Source: Gemmatimonadaceae bacterium (lineage in GTDB: Bacteria; Gemmatimonadota; Gemmatimonadetes; Gemmatimonadales; Gemmatimonadaceae). From it: 64,000 nt of DNA. The notes under the pieces were generated by a model, which saw only the letters and a list, made by a program, of their open reading frames with translations, was not told the DNA's origin and ran no database searches. The translations under genes and the position numbers were made by a program. The stretch lies in the NCBI GenBank assembly GCA_025930755.1, contig JAICOJ010000008.1, positions 1 through 64,000 on the forward strand, read 5' to 3'. Below are positions 8,776 through 16,951 of the stretch, piece by piece (position 1 is the first letter of the stretch; every line of letters starts with the position of its first letter).

Positions 8776-10244
8776 CCACCAAGCAGCAAGCGAAGATTCT
8801 GATCGCCGACGATGAGCGCGCGATCACCGATGGATTGAGCGCCATCCTGTCGGACGAGGGATATACCGTCGACGTCGCCGTCGACGGACAGAAAGCGCTG
8901 GAGCGGCTCTCCAATGATGCCTACGGCGTCATTCTCGCCGACCTCAAGATGCCGAAGCTCGACGGACTCGCGCTGCTCAAGGAGATGCAGCAGCGCGAGA
9001 TCCACACGGAGTGCATCATCATCACGGGGCAGGCGACGGTCGACTCGGCCGTACAGGCGATGCGGCAGGGCGCATACGACTACATCGAAAAGCCGCTGAA
9101 CAGCGAAAAGCTCAACCGCCTGAAGGCCCTCATCCCCAAGGCCGTCGACAAGTTCGTCGTGAAGCAAACCAACCGCGCGTTGACCAGCGAGCTCGCCAAC
9201 CTCACGCACTACGGGGAGCTCACCGGACAGTCGGAGCAGATGCGCTCGGTGTACCAGCTCATCGAGGCCGTCGCCCCGTCGACCGCCAGCGTGATCATCC
9301 TCGGCGAATCGGGAACCGGCAAGGAGCTGGTCGCACGGGCGCTGCACGCGAAGAGCGACCGGGAAAAGGGTCCATTCTTCGCGCTCAACTGTGCGGCGCT
9401 TCCCAAGGACATTCTCGAGAACGAGCTGTTCGGTCATGAGAAGGGCGCCTTCACCGGAAGCACGAACGAGAAGCAGGGCGCCTTCGAGCTGGCTCATGGC
9501 GGAACGATCTTCCTCGATGAAGTCGCGGAAATGCCCACTGACATCCAGGTGAAGCTCCTGCGCGCGCTCGAGTCCCGGCAGGTGCGTCGCCTCGGCGGCA
9601 AGCGGGAAATCAGCGTCGACATTCGCGTTGTCGCGGCGACCAACAAGGACCTCGAGAAGGCGCTCGCGGACAACGAGCTGCGCGAGGATCTGTACTACCG
9701 CCTCGCGGTCGTCCCGATCTACCTCCCGCCCCTTCGGGAGCGGGTGGGCGACATCAAGCTGCTCGCGAACGAGTTCCTCATTCGGTACTCCCGGCAGAAC
9801 AACAAGAAGGTCACCGGCTTCGACGACGCCGCCTGGGAGTGGATTCTGTCGTACAACTGGCCGGGCAATGTGCGAGAGCTGAAGAATGCGGTCGAGCGTG
9901 CGGTCATCATGTCGCGCAGCTCGACGATTGGCGCGGCCGACATCGTGCCTCGCCACCTTCGCGCGAGCGGTGAGATCCCGGCGGTGGTGAGCGTGCCCGT
10001 CGGCTCGTCCCTTGCTGACGCGAAGAGACAGCTGATCCTGCGGACCTTCGCGTCCACAGGGGGTGATCTGGACCGGTCGGCCAAGCTGCTCGGAACGTCC
10101 ACGGGGGAGCTGCGGGGTGAGCTGTCACGGCTGCTGGGTCCCAACGGCGCGGATGGGGGCGGCGCACGGCCGGAGAAACGACCCGTGAGCGCGTCGCCGG
10201 CGAAAGCGAAGAAGGAAGAACCGAAAGCGAAGAAGCGGCGCTAG
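8772..10244 (+). CDS. NtrC-family sigma-54 response regulator (GAFTGS)
   Basis: 490 residues: a receiver domain (phospho-acceptor Asp57 in VILADLKMP, Lys in YIEKP), a sigma-54 AAA+ domain (Walker A GESGTGKE 178-185, Walker B GGTIFLDE 243-250, arginine-finger region REDLYYRL) and a Fis-like helix-turn-helix (RQLILRTFASTGGDLDRSAK and following). A Lys/Ala/Pro-rich basic tail of about 25 residues ends the protein. The sigma-54 contact loop reads GAFTGS (225-230) instead of GAFTGA. It is coupled to the truncated kinase-like gene. It should activate sigma-54 promoters; the targets are unknown, and a basic C-terminal tail is not usual for this family. Confidence 0.92.
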   Translation: MTTKQQAKILIADDERAITDGLSAILSDEGYTVDVAVDGQKALERLSNDAYGVILADLKMPKLDGLALLKEMQQREIHTECIIITGQATVDSAVQAMRQGAYDYIEKPLNSEKLNRLKALIPKAVDKFVVKQTNRALTSELANLTHYGELTGQSEQMRSVYQLIEAVAPSTASVIILGESGTGKELVARALHAKSDREKGPFFALNCAALPKDILENELFGHEKGAFTGSTNEKQGAFELAHGGTIFLDEVAEMPTDIQVKLLRALESRQVRRLGGKREISVDIRVVAATNKDLEKALADNELREDLYYRLAVVPIYLPPLRERVGDIKLLANEFLIRYSRQNNKKVTGFDDAAWEWILSYNWPGNVRELKNAVERAVIMSRSSTIGAADIVPRHLRASGEIPAVVSVPVGSSLADAKRQLILRTFASTGGDLDRSAKLLGTSTGELRGELSRLLGPNGADGGGARPEKRPVSASPAKAKKEEPKAKKRR

Positions 10245-10258
10245 GAGAGCGCACCCAT

Positions 10259-10753
10259 ATGTCGAGATCCGAATACGACGACGAAGCCTACGTAGTCATT
10301 GAGCGGACCAGCGGGAGCTTCGGCTCCTTCCTGGTCGGCATCGCCCTGGGCGCGGGAGTGGCGCTGCTGCTCGCGCCCGATTCCGGTCTCGAGACGCGGC
10401 GGCGGTTACGGCGGGAGGCCCGCAAGGTGAAGCGCGCCGCGCGCGAAAAGGCGGGCGAGCTGGCCGACAACGTCACCGACCGGTACGAGCATGCTCGCCG
10501 CACGGTGGAGGACAAGCTCGAGGCGGCCCGCTCGGCACTCGAGCTCAAGCGCCGGCAGGCGGAGCGCGCCATCGAGGCGGGGCGCGAAGCCGCGCACCAG
10601 GCGCGGGAAGACCTCGAGCGGCGCATCGCCGAGAGCAAGGCGTCCTACCAGGCGGGGGCTGACGTCGCGCGCGAGTCGCGCGGCCGCCGTGGCCGGGTCG
10701 AGGCAGCGGTGGACGCGGATCTCGACGAGGATCTCGACGAAGCCGAAGGCTGA
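10259..10753 (+). CDS. YtxH-domain membrane protein
   Basis: A 164-residue protein with one membrane-spanning or gas-vesicle-like helix near residues 20-40 (FGSFLVGIALGAGVALLLAP), followed by ETRRRLRREARKVKRAAREK, the typical YtxH pattern. The rest is a long charged helix, probably a coiled coil, rich in Arg, Glu and Ala, and it ends in an acidic tail (DADLDEDLDEAEG). YtxH proteins are general-stress envelope proteins of uncertain function. It lies between the NtrC-like regulator and a BrkB-family membrane protein on the same strand, 14 bases after the regulator's stop. Confidence 0.8.
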   Translation: MSRSEYDDEAYVVIERTSGSFGSFLVGIALGAGVALLLAPDSGLETRRRLRREARKVKRAAREKAGELADNVTDRYEHARRTVEDKLEAARSALELKRRQAERAIEAGREAAHQAREDLERRIAESKASYQAGADVARESRGRRGRVEAAVDADLDEDLDEAEG

Positions 10754-10754
10754 C

Positions 10755-10787
10755 CGGCGGCCGGCCCACAGGGTGCCCGGCCGCCGC
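10755..10787 (+). other. GC-rich hairpin between ytxH and yihY
   Basis: CGGCGGCCGG at 10755-10764 pairs perfectly with CCGGCCGCCG at 10778-10787 across a 13-base loop. No T-run follows, so it may be an attenuator or an RNA-stabilising hairpin instead of a strong intrinsic terminator. Confidence 0.4.
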
Positions 10788-10799
10788 CGCGCCTAACGC

Positions 10800-11708
10800 A
10801 TGCCGCGCCGGTCGCTCCCGAAGCGCATCGGGTGGACGCTTCGCGACTACGCCAAGCGCGTCTGGGACAACGCGGGCGAGGACGGGATCTTTTTCCTGGC
10901 GGGTGGCGTCTCCTTCAACCTCCTCCTTGCCGCTGTCCCATTCGTCCTGCTGCTGTTTTCCGCCCTCGGCTATATCCTCGACCAGACGGCGGCCGATGCC
11001 TCGTCCCGCGTGTGGACCTTCATCAACGCGCTGCTGCCGCCCGGTACCGAGCGCGCCGATTCGCCGCTCCGCAAGCTGATCGACGAGATCATCGCTGCCC
11101 GCGGCAAGGTGGGCCTCTTCGGTGCCGTCGGGTTCGTGTGGTTTTCGACGCGTCTGTTCGGATCCCTCCGAACCGTGCTGGCCGAGATCTTCGACATCGA
11201 GCAGGAGCGCGGGATCATCCAGGGAAAGATCTTCGACATCAAGATCACCGTGCTCGCGTCGCTGCTCTTTGCCGCGAACACGGTGCTCAGCGCGTATCTG
11301 ACGCTCGCGACCACGCGTGGCGTCAGCGCGCTCTCGCGCTTCGGGATCGCGCAGGACGTAATGGGGACGCTCGAGTTCTACGTCGGCTGGACGCTCGCGT
11401 ACGCCGTGCTCGTGCTCATGTTCTTTTCGCTCTACAAGTTTCTACCCGTGCGCCGCATTCGCTGGCAGGCCGCGCTGATCGCCGCCGCGTTCACGAGTAC
11501 GATGTTCGAGCTGGCGAAGTACGGGTTCACGGCGTTTCTCGAGTCCTTCAAACCGGGCAGCCTCTATACGGGAACGCTCTATGTCATCGTCATCATGGTG
11601 ACGTGGGTCTACTACGCCGCGGTGATCTTCATCCTCGGGGGTGAGGTGGGTCAGGTCTATGAGCTGCGCCGCGTTAGGAGGCTTCAGCGGGAAACGTTCG
11701 AGGACTGA
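10800..11708 (+). CDS. YihY/BrkB-family membrane protein
   Basis: A 302-residue inner-membrane protein of the YihY/BrkB family (historically mis-named ribonuclease BN). The family signature DGIFFLAGGVSFNLLLAAVPF lies near residues 28-48, and about six hydrophobic segments follow, ending with MVTWVYYAAVIFILGGE near 265-281, also typical. The cytoplasmic tail is Arg-rich. Family function is unresolved; transport or envelope roles have been suggested. An upstream hairpin separates it from ytxH, and a lipoprotein gene follows 53 bases after its stop. Confidence 0.88.
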   Translation: MPRRSLPKRIGWTLRDYAKRVWDNAGEDGIFFLAGGVSFNLLLAAVPFVLLLFSALGYILDQTAADASSRVWTFINALLPPGTERADSPLRKLIDEIIAARGKVGLFGAVGFVWFSTRLFGSLRTVLAEIFDIEQERGIIQGKIFDIKITVLASLLFAANTVLSAYLTLATTRGVSALSRFGIAQDVMGTLEFYVGWTLAYAVLVLMFFSLYKFLPVRRIRWQAALIAAAFTSTMFELAKYGFTAFLESFKPGSLYTGTLYVIVIMVTWVYYAAVIFILGGEVGQVYELRRVRRLQRETFED

Positions 11709-11761
11709 GCGTGGCGCGAAGGTTGCCTCCATGGATCGTCGTACACCACCGGAGGAACCAC

Positions 11762-12028
11762 GTGCGACACAGGACGCTTATCACCGCCGTCGTCGGGGTG
11801 ATCACGCTTGCGGCATGTCGTGTCGATACTCGCGACGAGACCGATGCCGGGGAGATCGACACGATTGGCGACACCACTCGCGTGAACGATCCCGCCGATG
11901 CGGAAATCACCGTCGGCACGGAGAATCGGCGTGTCGTCGTACCGGATGTCGATGTGACGGACAGCTCGATCACCTTGGGCAAGGACACGGTGACCATGAA
12001 AGTTCCCACCGTGAAGACCAAGCCGTAG
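11762..12028 (+). CDS. Small lipoprotein, function unknown
   Basis: An 88-residue predicted lipoprotein. GTG 11762 is preceded by a perfect GGAGG (11751-11755) at 6-base spacing. The signal peptide is RTLITAVVGVITLAAC with lipobox LAAC, the Cys being near residue 19. The mature part is acidic (DTRDETDAGEIDTIGD) and ends with a Val/Thr-rich strand-like region. I do not recognise a domain. It is followed by a strong intrinsic terminator, so it is probably the last gene of the yihY transcript. Confidence 0.75.
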   Translation: MRHRTLITAVVGVITLAACRVDTRDETDAGEIDTIGDTTRVNDPADAEITVGTENRRVVVPDVDVTDSSITLGKDTVTMKVPTVKTKP

Positions 12029-12050
12029 ACGCGGGATGCTACGCGACACG

Positions 12051-12083
12051 AACCCGCCGGCGTGAGCCGGCGGGTTTGTCTTT
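12051..12083 (+). terminator. Intrinsic terminator after lipoprotein gene
   Basis: AACCCGCCGGC (12051-12061) pairs with GCCGGCGGGTT (12066-12076) around the tetraloop GTGA and is followed by TTGTCTTT. The perfect 11-bp stem with a U-rich tail fits rho-independent termination of the plus-strand unit ending at 12028. Confidence 0.9.
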
Positions 12084-12110
12084 ATCGGCCGTGCGCGCAT
12101 CTTCAGGCGC

Positions 12111-13160
12111 ATGCGCATCGACATGAGAAGCGACACGGTGACGAAGCCGACGCCCGCCATGCGTCGCGCGATGGCGGACGCCGAGGTCGGCGACGACGTC
12201 CTCGACGGAGATCCGACCACCCGACGCCTCGAGCGGCGCGTCGCCGAGCTGCTGGGGAAGGACGCTGCGCTTTTTTTCCCCAGTGGAACGATGGCCAACC
12301 AGGCCGCGGTGTGGCTGCTGTCGCGTCCGGGTACGGAAATACTGCTCGATGCCGGCGCGCACATCCTGCATTACGAGATGGCGGGCGCCGCCGCGCTCGC
12401 GGGCGTGCAAGTCCGGCCTGTCGCCGGCGATCCGGTCCTGGATGCCGCTGTCTTGGCGGCCGCGATCCGGCCAACATCCCCGCACGTTCCACGGGCGTCG
12501 CTCGTGTGCCTCGAGAACACGCACAATGGGGCGGGCGGCCGGGTGACCTCGCTCCCGGCCATGCGCGAGATCGCCGGCGTTGCACGCGCGAATGCGCTCC
12601 CCGTCCATCTCGACGGCGCCCGGCTTTGGAACGCCGCCGCGGCGAGCGGAGAGACCCTCGCCACCCTGGCCTCGGTCGCGGACACCGTGATGGTCTCGTT
12701 CTCGAAGGGACTCGGCTGCCCCGTCGGCGCCGCGCTCGCCGGACCGCGTGACCTGATCGCCGAGGGATGGTCGGTGCGCAAGCGGTTTGGCGGCGGCATG
12801 CGACAGTCGGGCATTCTCGCGGCGGCGGCGCTGTACGCGCTCGAGGCGCACTTGCCGCGCATCGCCGAGGATCACGGAACCGCGACGCTCTACGCATCGA
12901 TCGTGGATGGCGTGGCGAACGCGCGCGTGGTGCCACCAGACACGAACATCGTGATGCTCGATCTGCCGGGCTCGATCGACGCGTTTGCGGTGGTCGCGGA
13001 GGCCGCGCGACGCGAAGTGCTCGTCACCCCCTGGTCGTCGTCGCGCATTCGGGCGGTGACGCACCTCGATGTAGACGAAGGCGCGGTACGCATGGCGGGG
13101 AATGTTCTTGTGGAGGTCGTCGAGCGAATGGCCGACACCCTCGGTCACCTCTCGAGTTGA
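12111..13160 (+). CDS. low-specificity L-threonine aldolase
   Basis: A PLP-dependent aldolase/beta-eliminating lyase family enzyme (349 residues) that should split threonine or allo-threonine into glycine and acetaldehyde. DMRSDTVTKPTPAM at residues 4-17 is the family start, DGARLWNAA at 168-176 carries the cofactor-binding Asp, and the PLP lysine is Lys199 in MVSFSKGLGCP. The start ATG 12111 is the first in frame after the upstream terminator. It stands alone between that terminator and the SRP RNA gene. A minor uncertainty is substrate preference within the family. Confidence 0.92.
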   Translation: MRIDMRSDTVTKPTPAMRRAMADAEVGDDVLDGDPTTRRLERRVAELLGKDAALFFPSGTMANQAAVWLLSRPGTEILLDAGAHILHYEMAGAAALAGVQVRPVAGDPVLDAAVLAAAIRPTSPHVPRASLVCLENTHNGAGGRVTSLPAMREIAGVARANALPVHLDGARLWNAAAASGETLATLASVADTVMVSFSKGLGCPVGAALAGPRDLIAEGWSVRKRFGGGMRQSGILAAAALYALEAHLPRIAEDHGTATLYASIVDGVANARVVPPDTNIVMLDLPGSIDAFAVVAEAARREVLVTPWSSSRIRAVTHLDVDEGAVRMAGNVLVEVVERMADTLGHLSS

Positions 13161-13190
13161 AACCCACCTCGCGACCGACTAGACTTCTCA

Positions 13191-13291
13191 GTGCCTCAGG
13201 TCCCGGGGGGCGCGAGCTCACTAATCCCGTCAGGACCCCGCAGGTAGCAGCGGTACGTGTGGTGGACGCTGCCCCGTAAGACCTGAGGCAC
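13191..13291 (+). ncRNA. ffs: signal recognition particle RNA (small bacterial type)
   Basis: About 101 bases. The terminal stem is GTGCCTCAGGTC (13191-13202) with GACCTGAGGCAC (13280-13291), a perfect 12-bp pairing. The conserved Ffh-binding helix is visible as GTCAGGACC (13229-13237), CCGC loop and then AGGTAGCAGC. The position directly upstream of dnaX-ybaB-recR matches the frequent bacterial order. A GC-rich terminator-like stem follows. Confidence 0.92.
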
Positions 13292-13292
13292 T

Positions 13293-13331
13293 CGCGCGGG
13301 CGCCGGAGACCGATCCGGCCTCGCGCGTTTC
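13293..13331 (+). terminator. Terminator-like stem after SRP RNA
   Basis: CGCGCGGGCGCCGG (13293-13306) pairs imperfectly with CCGGCCTCGCGCG (13315-13327) and is followed by TTTCC. It lies 2 bases after the SRP RNA and probably ends its transcript. Confidence 0.6.
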
Positions 13332-13385
13332 CATTTCGGCGGCGTATCTTTCGGCAGCAGCCCCTCCCGCCCGGTTTTCGCCCCC

Positions 13386-15128
13386 ATGTATCTCGCTCTC
13401 GCCCGGAAGTATCGCCCCAAGCGCTTCGCCGACGTCGCGGTCCAATCGCACGTCTCGAATACGCTCAAGGGCGCGATCGCGCGCGGGCGCGTGGCGCATG
13501 GCTACCTGTTGTGCGGGCCGCGCGGGGTCGGGAAGACGACGCTGGCTCGGGTGCTCGCGATGGCGCTCAACTGCGAGCGCCGCGCACACGGAGCAGGGCT
13601 GGGCGCCGAGGGCACCCAGCCTTCCGAGGAAACTCAGGCCGCAAGCCCCGCGGGCGCCGGCGAACCGTGTGGGGAGTGCGCCTCCTGCACGCGCATCTGG
13701 AGCGGCTCAGCGAGTCTCGACGTCATCGAGATCGACGCCGCCTCCAATCGCGGCGTCGACGACGCGCGCGAGCTGCGCGAGCGCGCGATGTATGCACCGA
13801 CCGCCGAGGGGCGGTTCAAGGTCTACATCGTCGACGAGGCACACATGCTCACTCGTGAGGCATGGAACGCGCTGCTCAAGATTCTCGAGGAGCCGCCCCC
13901 ACGAGTGATCTTCGTGTTCGCGACCACTGATCCGCAGCGCATCACGCAGGCAGCGGCCCCCGTGATGAGCCGCCTGCAGCGCTTCGACTTCAAGCGCATT
14001 TCACCTGTCGAAGTGCGCGAGCGTCTCACGACCGTTCTCGCCGCCGAGGGGGTTGGGGCGGATGACGATGCGCTGGCAATGATCGCTCGGGCCGCCGACG
14101 GGTCCATGCGCGATGCGCTCTCGCTCACCGACCAGGTGCTGTCGATGGGGGAAGGCCGCCTCACGGCGACCGCTGTGCGGGGCGCCCTCGGGCTCGTTCC
14201 CGAGGATGAGTATCTCGGCCTGCTCGAGCTCATCGCCGAGCGGCGCGCCGTGGATGTCTTCCCGGCGGTCGGTCGTCTGGCCGAGTCGGGAATCGATTTC
14301 GCGGTGTTTCTGGCCGGGCTCGCCGATCTGCTTCGCGCGCAGCTCGCCGTCACCCTCGGAGGCGATGCACCGGACGTGTCGGACCAGACCCGCTCGGCCC
14401 TGCGCGCGCGACGTGATCGATTCACGGCGCCAGATCTCCTGCGAATGCTCGGTGCGATTGCGGAGATCGAGCCCTTTTACCGCAAGAGCTCCCAACAGCA
14501 GCTCCTGCTCGAGACGCTGTTGGTGCGCTTTGCCCTGCTCGATCGCACGGTGGAGCTCGAGGATCTGCTGCGTGGCATCGGCGATGGTGGCGGCGCGCAG
14601 ACCAGTACTCCCTCGACGAGCCGCCGGGTGCCGGATGCGCCGCGACCCTCGCCGCGCCGCGCGGAACCACCAGCCGCCGCCCCGCGCGCCGATGGCCCGA
14701 GCGCGCCACCAAAACCGGCCCCCCGCGCCGCGCTCGATCTCAACGTTCTGTGCGAGCGGTGGGGCGACATCGTCGACCGCGTGCGATCGATGGGACGCCC
14801 GATGCTCGTGTCGGCGCTCGAGCACGCGCTTCCGGTGGCGGTATCGGCGCAGGGCACGATCACGGTGCAGCTCGAGCAGCCGAACGAGATCTTCGAGAAG
14901 ACGATCGAGAGCGGCGCCGCCGAGGTGTTGTCCGCGGTGGCCGGCACGTTCGATGGTGTCACGAGGCTTCTCGTGCGCCGTGTGGAGCAGCCCGCCGCGC
15001 CGACTAGCGATGTCCCCAGGCGTCTCACCGAGGATCAGGCTCGCCAGGAACGCGCGCAGATGCTGAGAAAGAAGGATCCGGCCCTGGACGCCGCGATCGA
15101 GGCGTTGGATCTCGAGCTACTCGAATAG
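13386..15128 (+). CDS. dnaX: DNA polymerase III gamma/tau subunit
   Basis: Clamp-loader ATPase of the replicative polymerase, 580 residues. The Walker A GPRGVGKT is at 44-51, the Walker B/DEAH-like VYIVDEAHML near 140, and the zinc module uses Cys63, Cys95, Cys98 and Cys101. The spacing between Cys63 and Cys95 is stretched by a low-complexity insertion (about 20 residues, Gly/Ala/Glu rich), longer than usual. After the AAA+ and collar domains a Pro/Ala/Arg-rich linker (about residues 400-450) leads to a tau-like C-terminal domain. No obvious A-rich slippery site for a short gamma form was seen. ybaB and recR follow as in many bacteria. Confidence 0.95.
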   Translation: MYLALARKYRPKRFADVAVQSHVSNTLKGAIARGRVAHGYLLCGPRGVGKTTLARVLAMALNCERRAHGAGLGAEGTQPSEETQAASPAGAGEPCGECASCTRIWSGSASLDVIEIDAASNRGVDDARELRERAMYAPTAEGRFKVYIVDEAHMLTREAWNALLKILEEPPPRVIFVFATTDPQRITQAAAPVMSRLQRFDFKRISPVEVRERLTTVLAAEGVGADDDALAMIARAADGSMRDALSLTDQVLSMGEGRLTATAVRGALGLVPEDEYLGLLELIAERRAVDVFPAVGRLAESGIDFAVFLAGLADLLRAQLAVTLGGDAPDVSDQTRSALRARRDRFTAPDLLRMLGAIAEIEPFYRKSSQQQLLLETLLVRFALLDRTVELEDLLRGIGDGGGAQTSTPSTSRRVPDAPRPSPRRAEPPAAAPRADGPSAPPKPAPRAALDLNVLCERWGDIVDRVRSMGRPMLVSALEHALPVAVSAQGTITVQLEQPNEIFEKTIESGAAEVLSAVAGTFDGVTRLLVRRVEQPAAPTSDVPRRLTEDQARQERAQMLRKKDPALDAAIEALDLELLE

Positions 15129-15131
15129 AAG

Positions 15132-15212
15132 GAGGAACGAGGAACGAGGAAGTGGCCGGGATGCTTTGGTGTGGCGGAGCGCGACGTGCCACTTCCTCGT
15201 TCCTCGTTCCTC
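15132..15212. repeat. Perfect 25-bp inverted repeat of GAGGAAC units (dnaX-ybaB)
   Basis: The left arm 15132-15156 and right arm 15188-15212 are perfectly complementary over 25 bp, with a 31-base loop. The arms consist of tandem 7-bp units GAGGAAC plus GAAGTGGC. The repeat starts 4 bases after the dnaX stop. The same unit builds the inverted repeat at 61299-61386. Confidence 0.95.
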
Positions 15213-15254
15213 GTTCTCATTGTCTAACTCCGCCACGCAGAATAGCTTCTCTCC

Positions 15255-15572
15255 ATGGCCGACTTCACCAAGATTCTGCAGCAGGCGCAGCAGATGCAGG
15301 GCAGGCTGCAGCAGATTCAGGAAGAACTGGGGAACATGACCGTCACGGGGGTGAGCGGCGGCGGGATGGTGTCGGTCACGGCCGACGGTAAGGGCCAGGT
15401 ACGCGCCGTCAAGCTCGACCCGAGCGTCGTGAATCCCGCGGACATCGAGATGCTCGAGGATCTGATCGCGGTTGCCGTCGCCGACGCACAGAAGAAGGCG
15501 ACCGACCTCGCGCAGGAAGAGATGCGCAAGCTCACCGGCGGACTCCCGCTCCCCTTCAAGCTGCCGTTCTAG
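15255..15572 (+). CDS. ybaB: YbaB/EbfC nucleoid-associated protein
   Basis: A small DNA-binding protein of 105 residues. The N-terminal coiled coil (FTKILQQAQQMQGRLQQIQE) is followed by VTGVSGGGMVSVTADGKGQV, the conserved YbaB core, and a C-terminal helix ending LTGGLPLPF. YbaB forms dimers that bind DNA and is nearly always encoded between dnaX and recR, as here. recR starts 1 base after the stop. Confidence 0.95.
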   Translation: MADFTKILQQAQQMQGRLQQIQEELGNMTVTGVSGGGMVSVTADGKGQVRAVKLDPSVVNPADIEMLEDLIAVAVADAQKKATDLAQEEMRKLTGGLPLPFKLPF

Positions 15573-15573
15573 A

Positions 15574-16161
15574 ATGTCGGCGATCGACGACCTCGCCACG
15601 GAGCTCGCGAAGCTTCCGGGCATCGGTCGGAAGACGGCACTGCGGCTCACTTATCATCTCCTCAAGCAGCCTCCCGAGCAGAGCAAACGGCTGGCGACGG
15701 TGCTCGCCGAGCTGTCCGACCGCGTGCATCGGTGCTCGGTCTGTTTCAACCTCACCGAGGCCGATCCGTGCGGGATTTGCCGTGACGGGCGGCGCGACCG
15801 CACCGTCATCTGCGTCGTCGAGGAGGCGTCCGACATTGGGGCGATCGAGCGAGCGGGAGAGTTTCGAGGCGTCTATCACGTGCTCGGGGGGCGGCTGTCT
15901 CCCCTCGATGGCGTTGGCCCGGACGATCTCACGATTCGGCAGTTGACCGAGCGCATCCAGTCGGACGAGATCCGGGAGGTGATCGTCGCCACGAATCCGA
16001 GCCTCGAAGGTGAGGCGACTGCGCTGTTCGTGCAGCGCCAGGTCGCCCCGCTCGGGGCGGCGGTCACTCGGATCGCGCGCGGGATCCCGATCGGCGGCGA
16101 CCTCGAATATGCGGACGGCGTGACCATCGCCCAGGCGTTGAGCGCTCGGAGGGCCATGTGA
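15574..16161 (+). CDS. recR: recombination mediator RecR
   Basis: 195 residues, the normal length. The order is helix-hairpin-helix (LAKLPGIGRKTALRL, residues 11-25), a C4 zinc finger (Cys54, Cys57, Cys66, Cys69) and a Toprim domain (VVEEASDIGAIERAGEF). RecR works with RecF/RecO to load RecA on single-stranded gaps. ATG 15574 follows the ybaB stop by 1 base, and its stop overlaps the next start (GTGA), so ybaB, recR and the small membrane protein are probably cotranscribed. Confidence 0.96.
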   Translation: MSAIDDLATELAKLPGIGRKTALRLTYHLLKQPPEQSKRLATVLAELSDRVHRCSVCFNLTEADPCGICRDGRRDRTVICVVEEASDIGAIERAGEFRGVYHVLGGRLSPLDGVGPDDLTIRQLTERIQSDEIREVIVATNPSLEGEATALFVQRQVAPLGAAVTRIARGIPIGGDLEYADGVTIAQALSARRAM

Positions 16162-16433
16162 ATAACCGCGACGGCGTGCTCTACCTCGCTGGAGGCTTCG
16201 CTGGTGGCCTCCTGGTGGGCTTAATCGTCTGGAGTCAGCAGACACGCAGGTACCGGCGCGACTTGTTCAGCAGTCGCAAGCTGCGTCGGCTCGCCGCTTT
16301 GGGCTATCTCCGCGGACACAACACGACGGAAAACGTCCTTCTCCTGCGTGACTACGTGAATTGGGAGAAGCACGCCAAGCTCAAACGGCGCGGCCTGCGC
16401 ATCCTGCGCCGAATGGAAGCGTCCCTCGCATAG
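16158..16433 (+). CDS. Small membrane protein, function unknown
   Basis: A 91-residue protein beginning at GTG 16158, which overlaps the recR stop. One membrane helix (LYLAGGFAGGLLVGLIVW, residues 8-25) is followed by a strongly basic cytoplasmic part (TRRYRRDLFSSRKLRRLAALGYLRG) and a helical C-terminus with KLKRRGLRILRRME. I do not recognise a family. Its place between recR and an MglB/MglA pair suggests a membrane-linked partner of that module, but this is only context. Confidence 0.7.
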   Translation: MNNRDGVLYLAGGFAGGLLVGLIVWSQQTRRYRRDLFSSRKLRRLAALGYLRGHNTTENVLLLRDYVNWEKHAKLKRRGLRILRRMEASLA

Positions 16434-16444
16434 GCTGAGACACA

Positions 16445-16936
16445 ATGCCCGTTGGTGCAGCAAGCTGGTCCTTCACCGAGGACGATTTCGGCGCGATTCA
16501 GAAGTCGCTCCAGAAGTTCCTCAACGACAGCAATGCCCGGTGTGCGCTGCTCGTCGATCGCTCGGGACAGCTCGTCGCCACCGTCGGCGAGCAGCCGCGA
16601 TTCGACCCCACGGCCTTCGCCACCCTCACCGCCGCCGACTTCAGCGCCAACGACCAGCTCGCCCGCCTCATCGGCGAGACCGAGTTCAACTCGCTCTTTC
16701 ACCAGGGCGAGCAGGAATCGATGTACCTCGCGGACATTGCCCGCCGGGTCATCCTCGTCATTCTGTTCGACAATCGGACCACGCTTGGACTCGTGAGGCT
16801 GAAGGTGAAGCACACGGTCGATGAGCTCACGAAGCTCTTCGACCAGATGTTCAAGCGCGCCCAGGCCGGTGACGACACGGCGAAGCCGAACATCCTGGCG
16901 GGCGCCGAGGATGAGATCGACAAGCTGTTCCAGTAA
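16445..16936 (+). CDS. Roadblock/LC7 protein, MglB-like
   Basis: 163 residues with a Roadblock/LC7 fold pattern: an N-terminal helix (IQKSLQKFLND), the strand pair CALLVDRSGQLVATVG near residues 33-48, and a C-terminal helix (ELTKLFDQMFKRA). MglB proteins are GTPase-activating partners of MglA. The immediate downstream gene is an MglA-like GTPase, 15 bases away, which supports the assignment. The C-terminal tail ending AGAEDEIDKLFQ is outside the core domain. There is no membrane segment. Confidence 0.85.
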   Translation: MPVGAASWSFTEDDFGAIQKSLQKFLNDSNARCALLVDRSGQLVATVGEQPRFDPTAFATLTAADFSANDQLARLIGETEFNSLFHQGEQESMYLADIARRVILVILFDNRTTLGLVRLKVKHTVDELTKLFDQMFKRAQAGDDTAKPNILAGAEDEIDKLFQ

Positions 16937-16951
16937 GGAGAGGGAACGGCA

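Noticed and set aside
13024-13589. Minus-strand and plus-strand frames across the SRP RNA region
   Set aside because: They overlap a well-supported structured RNA and the dnaX start and show no family features.
15132-15212. Short repeats that might suggest a CRISPR array
   Set aside because: Units are 7-11 bp, contiguous without spacers and arranged as inverted arms; no cas genes are in the window.
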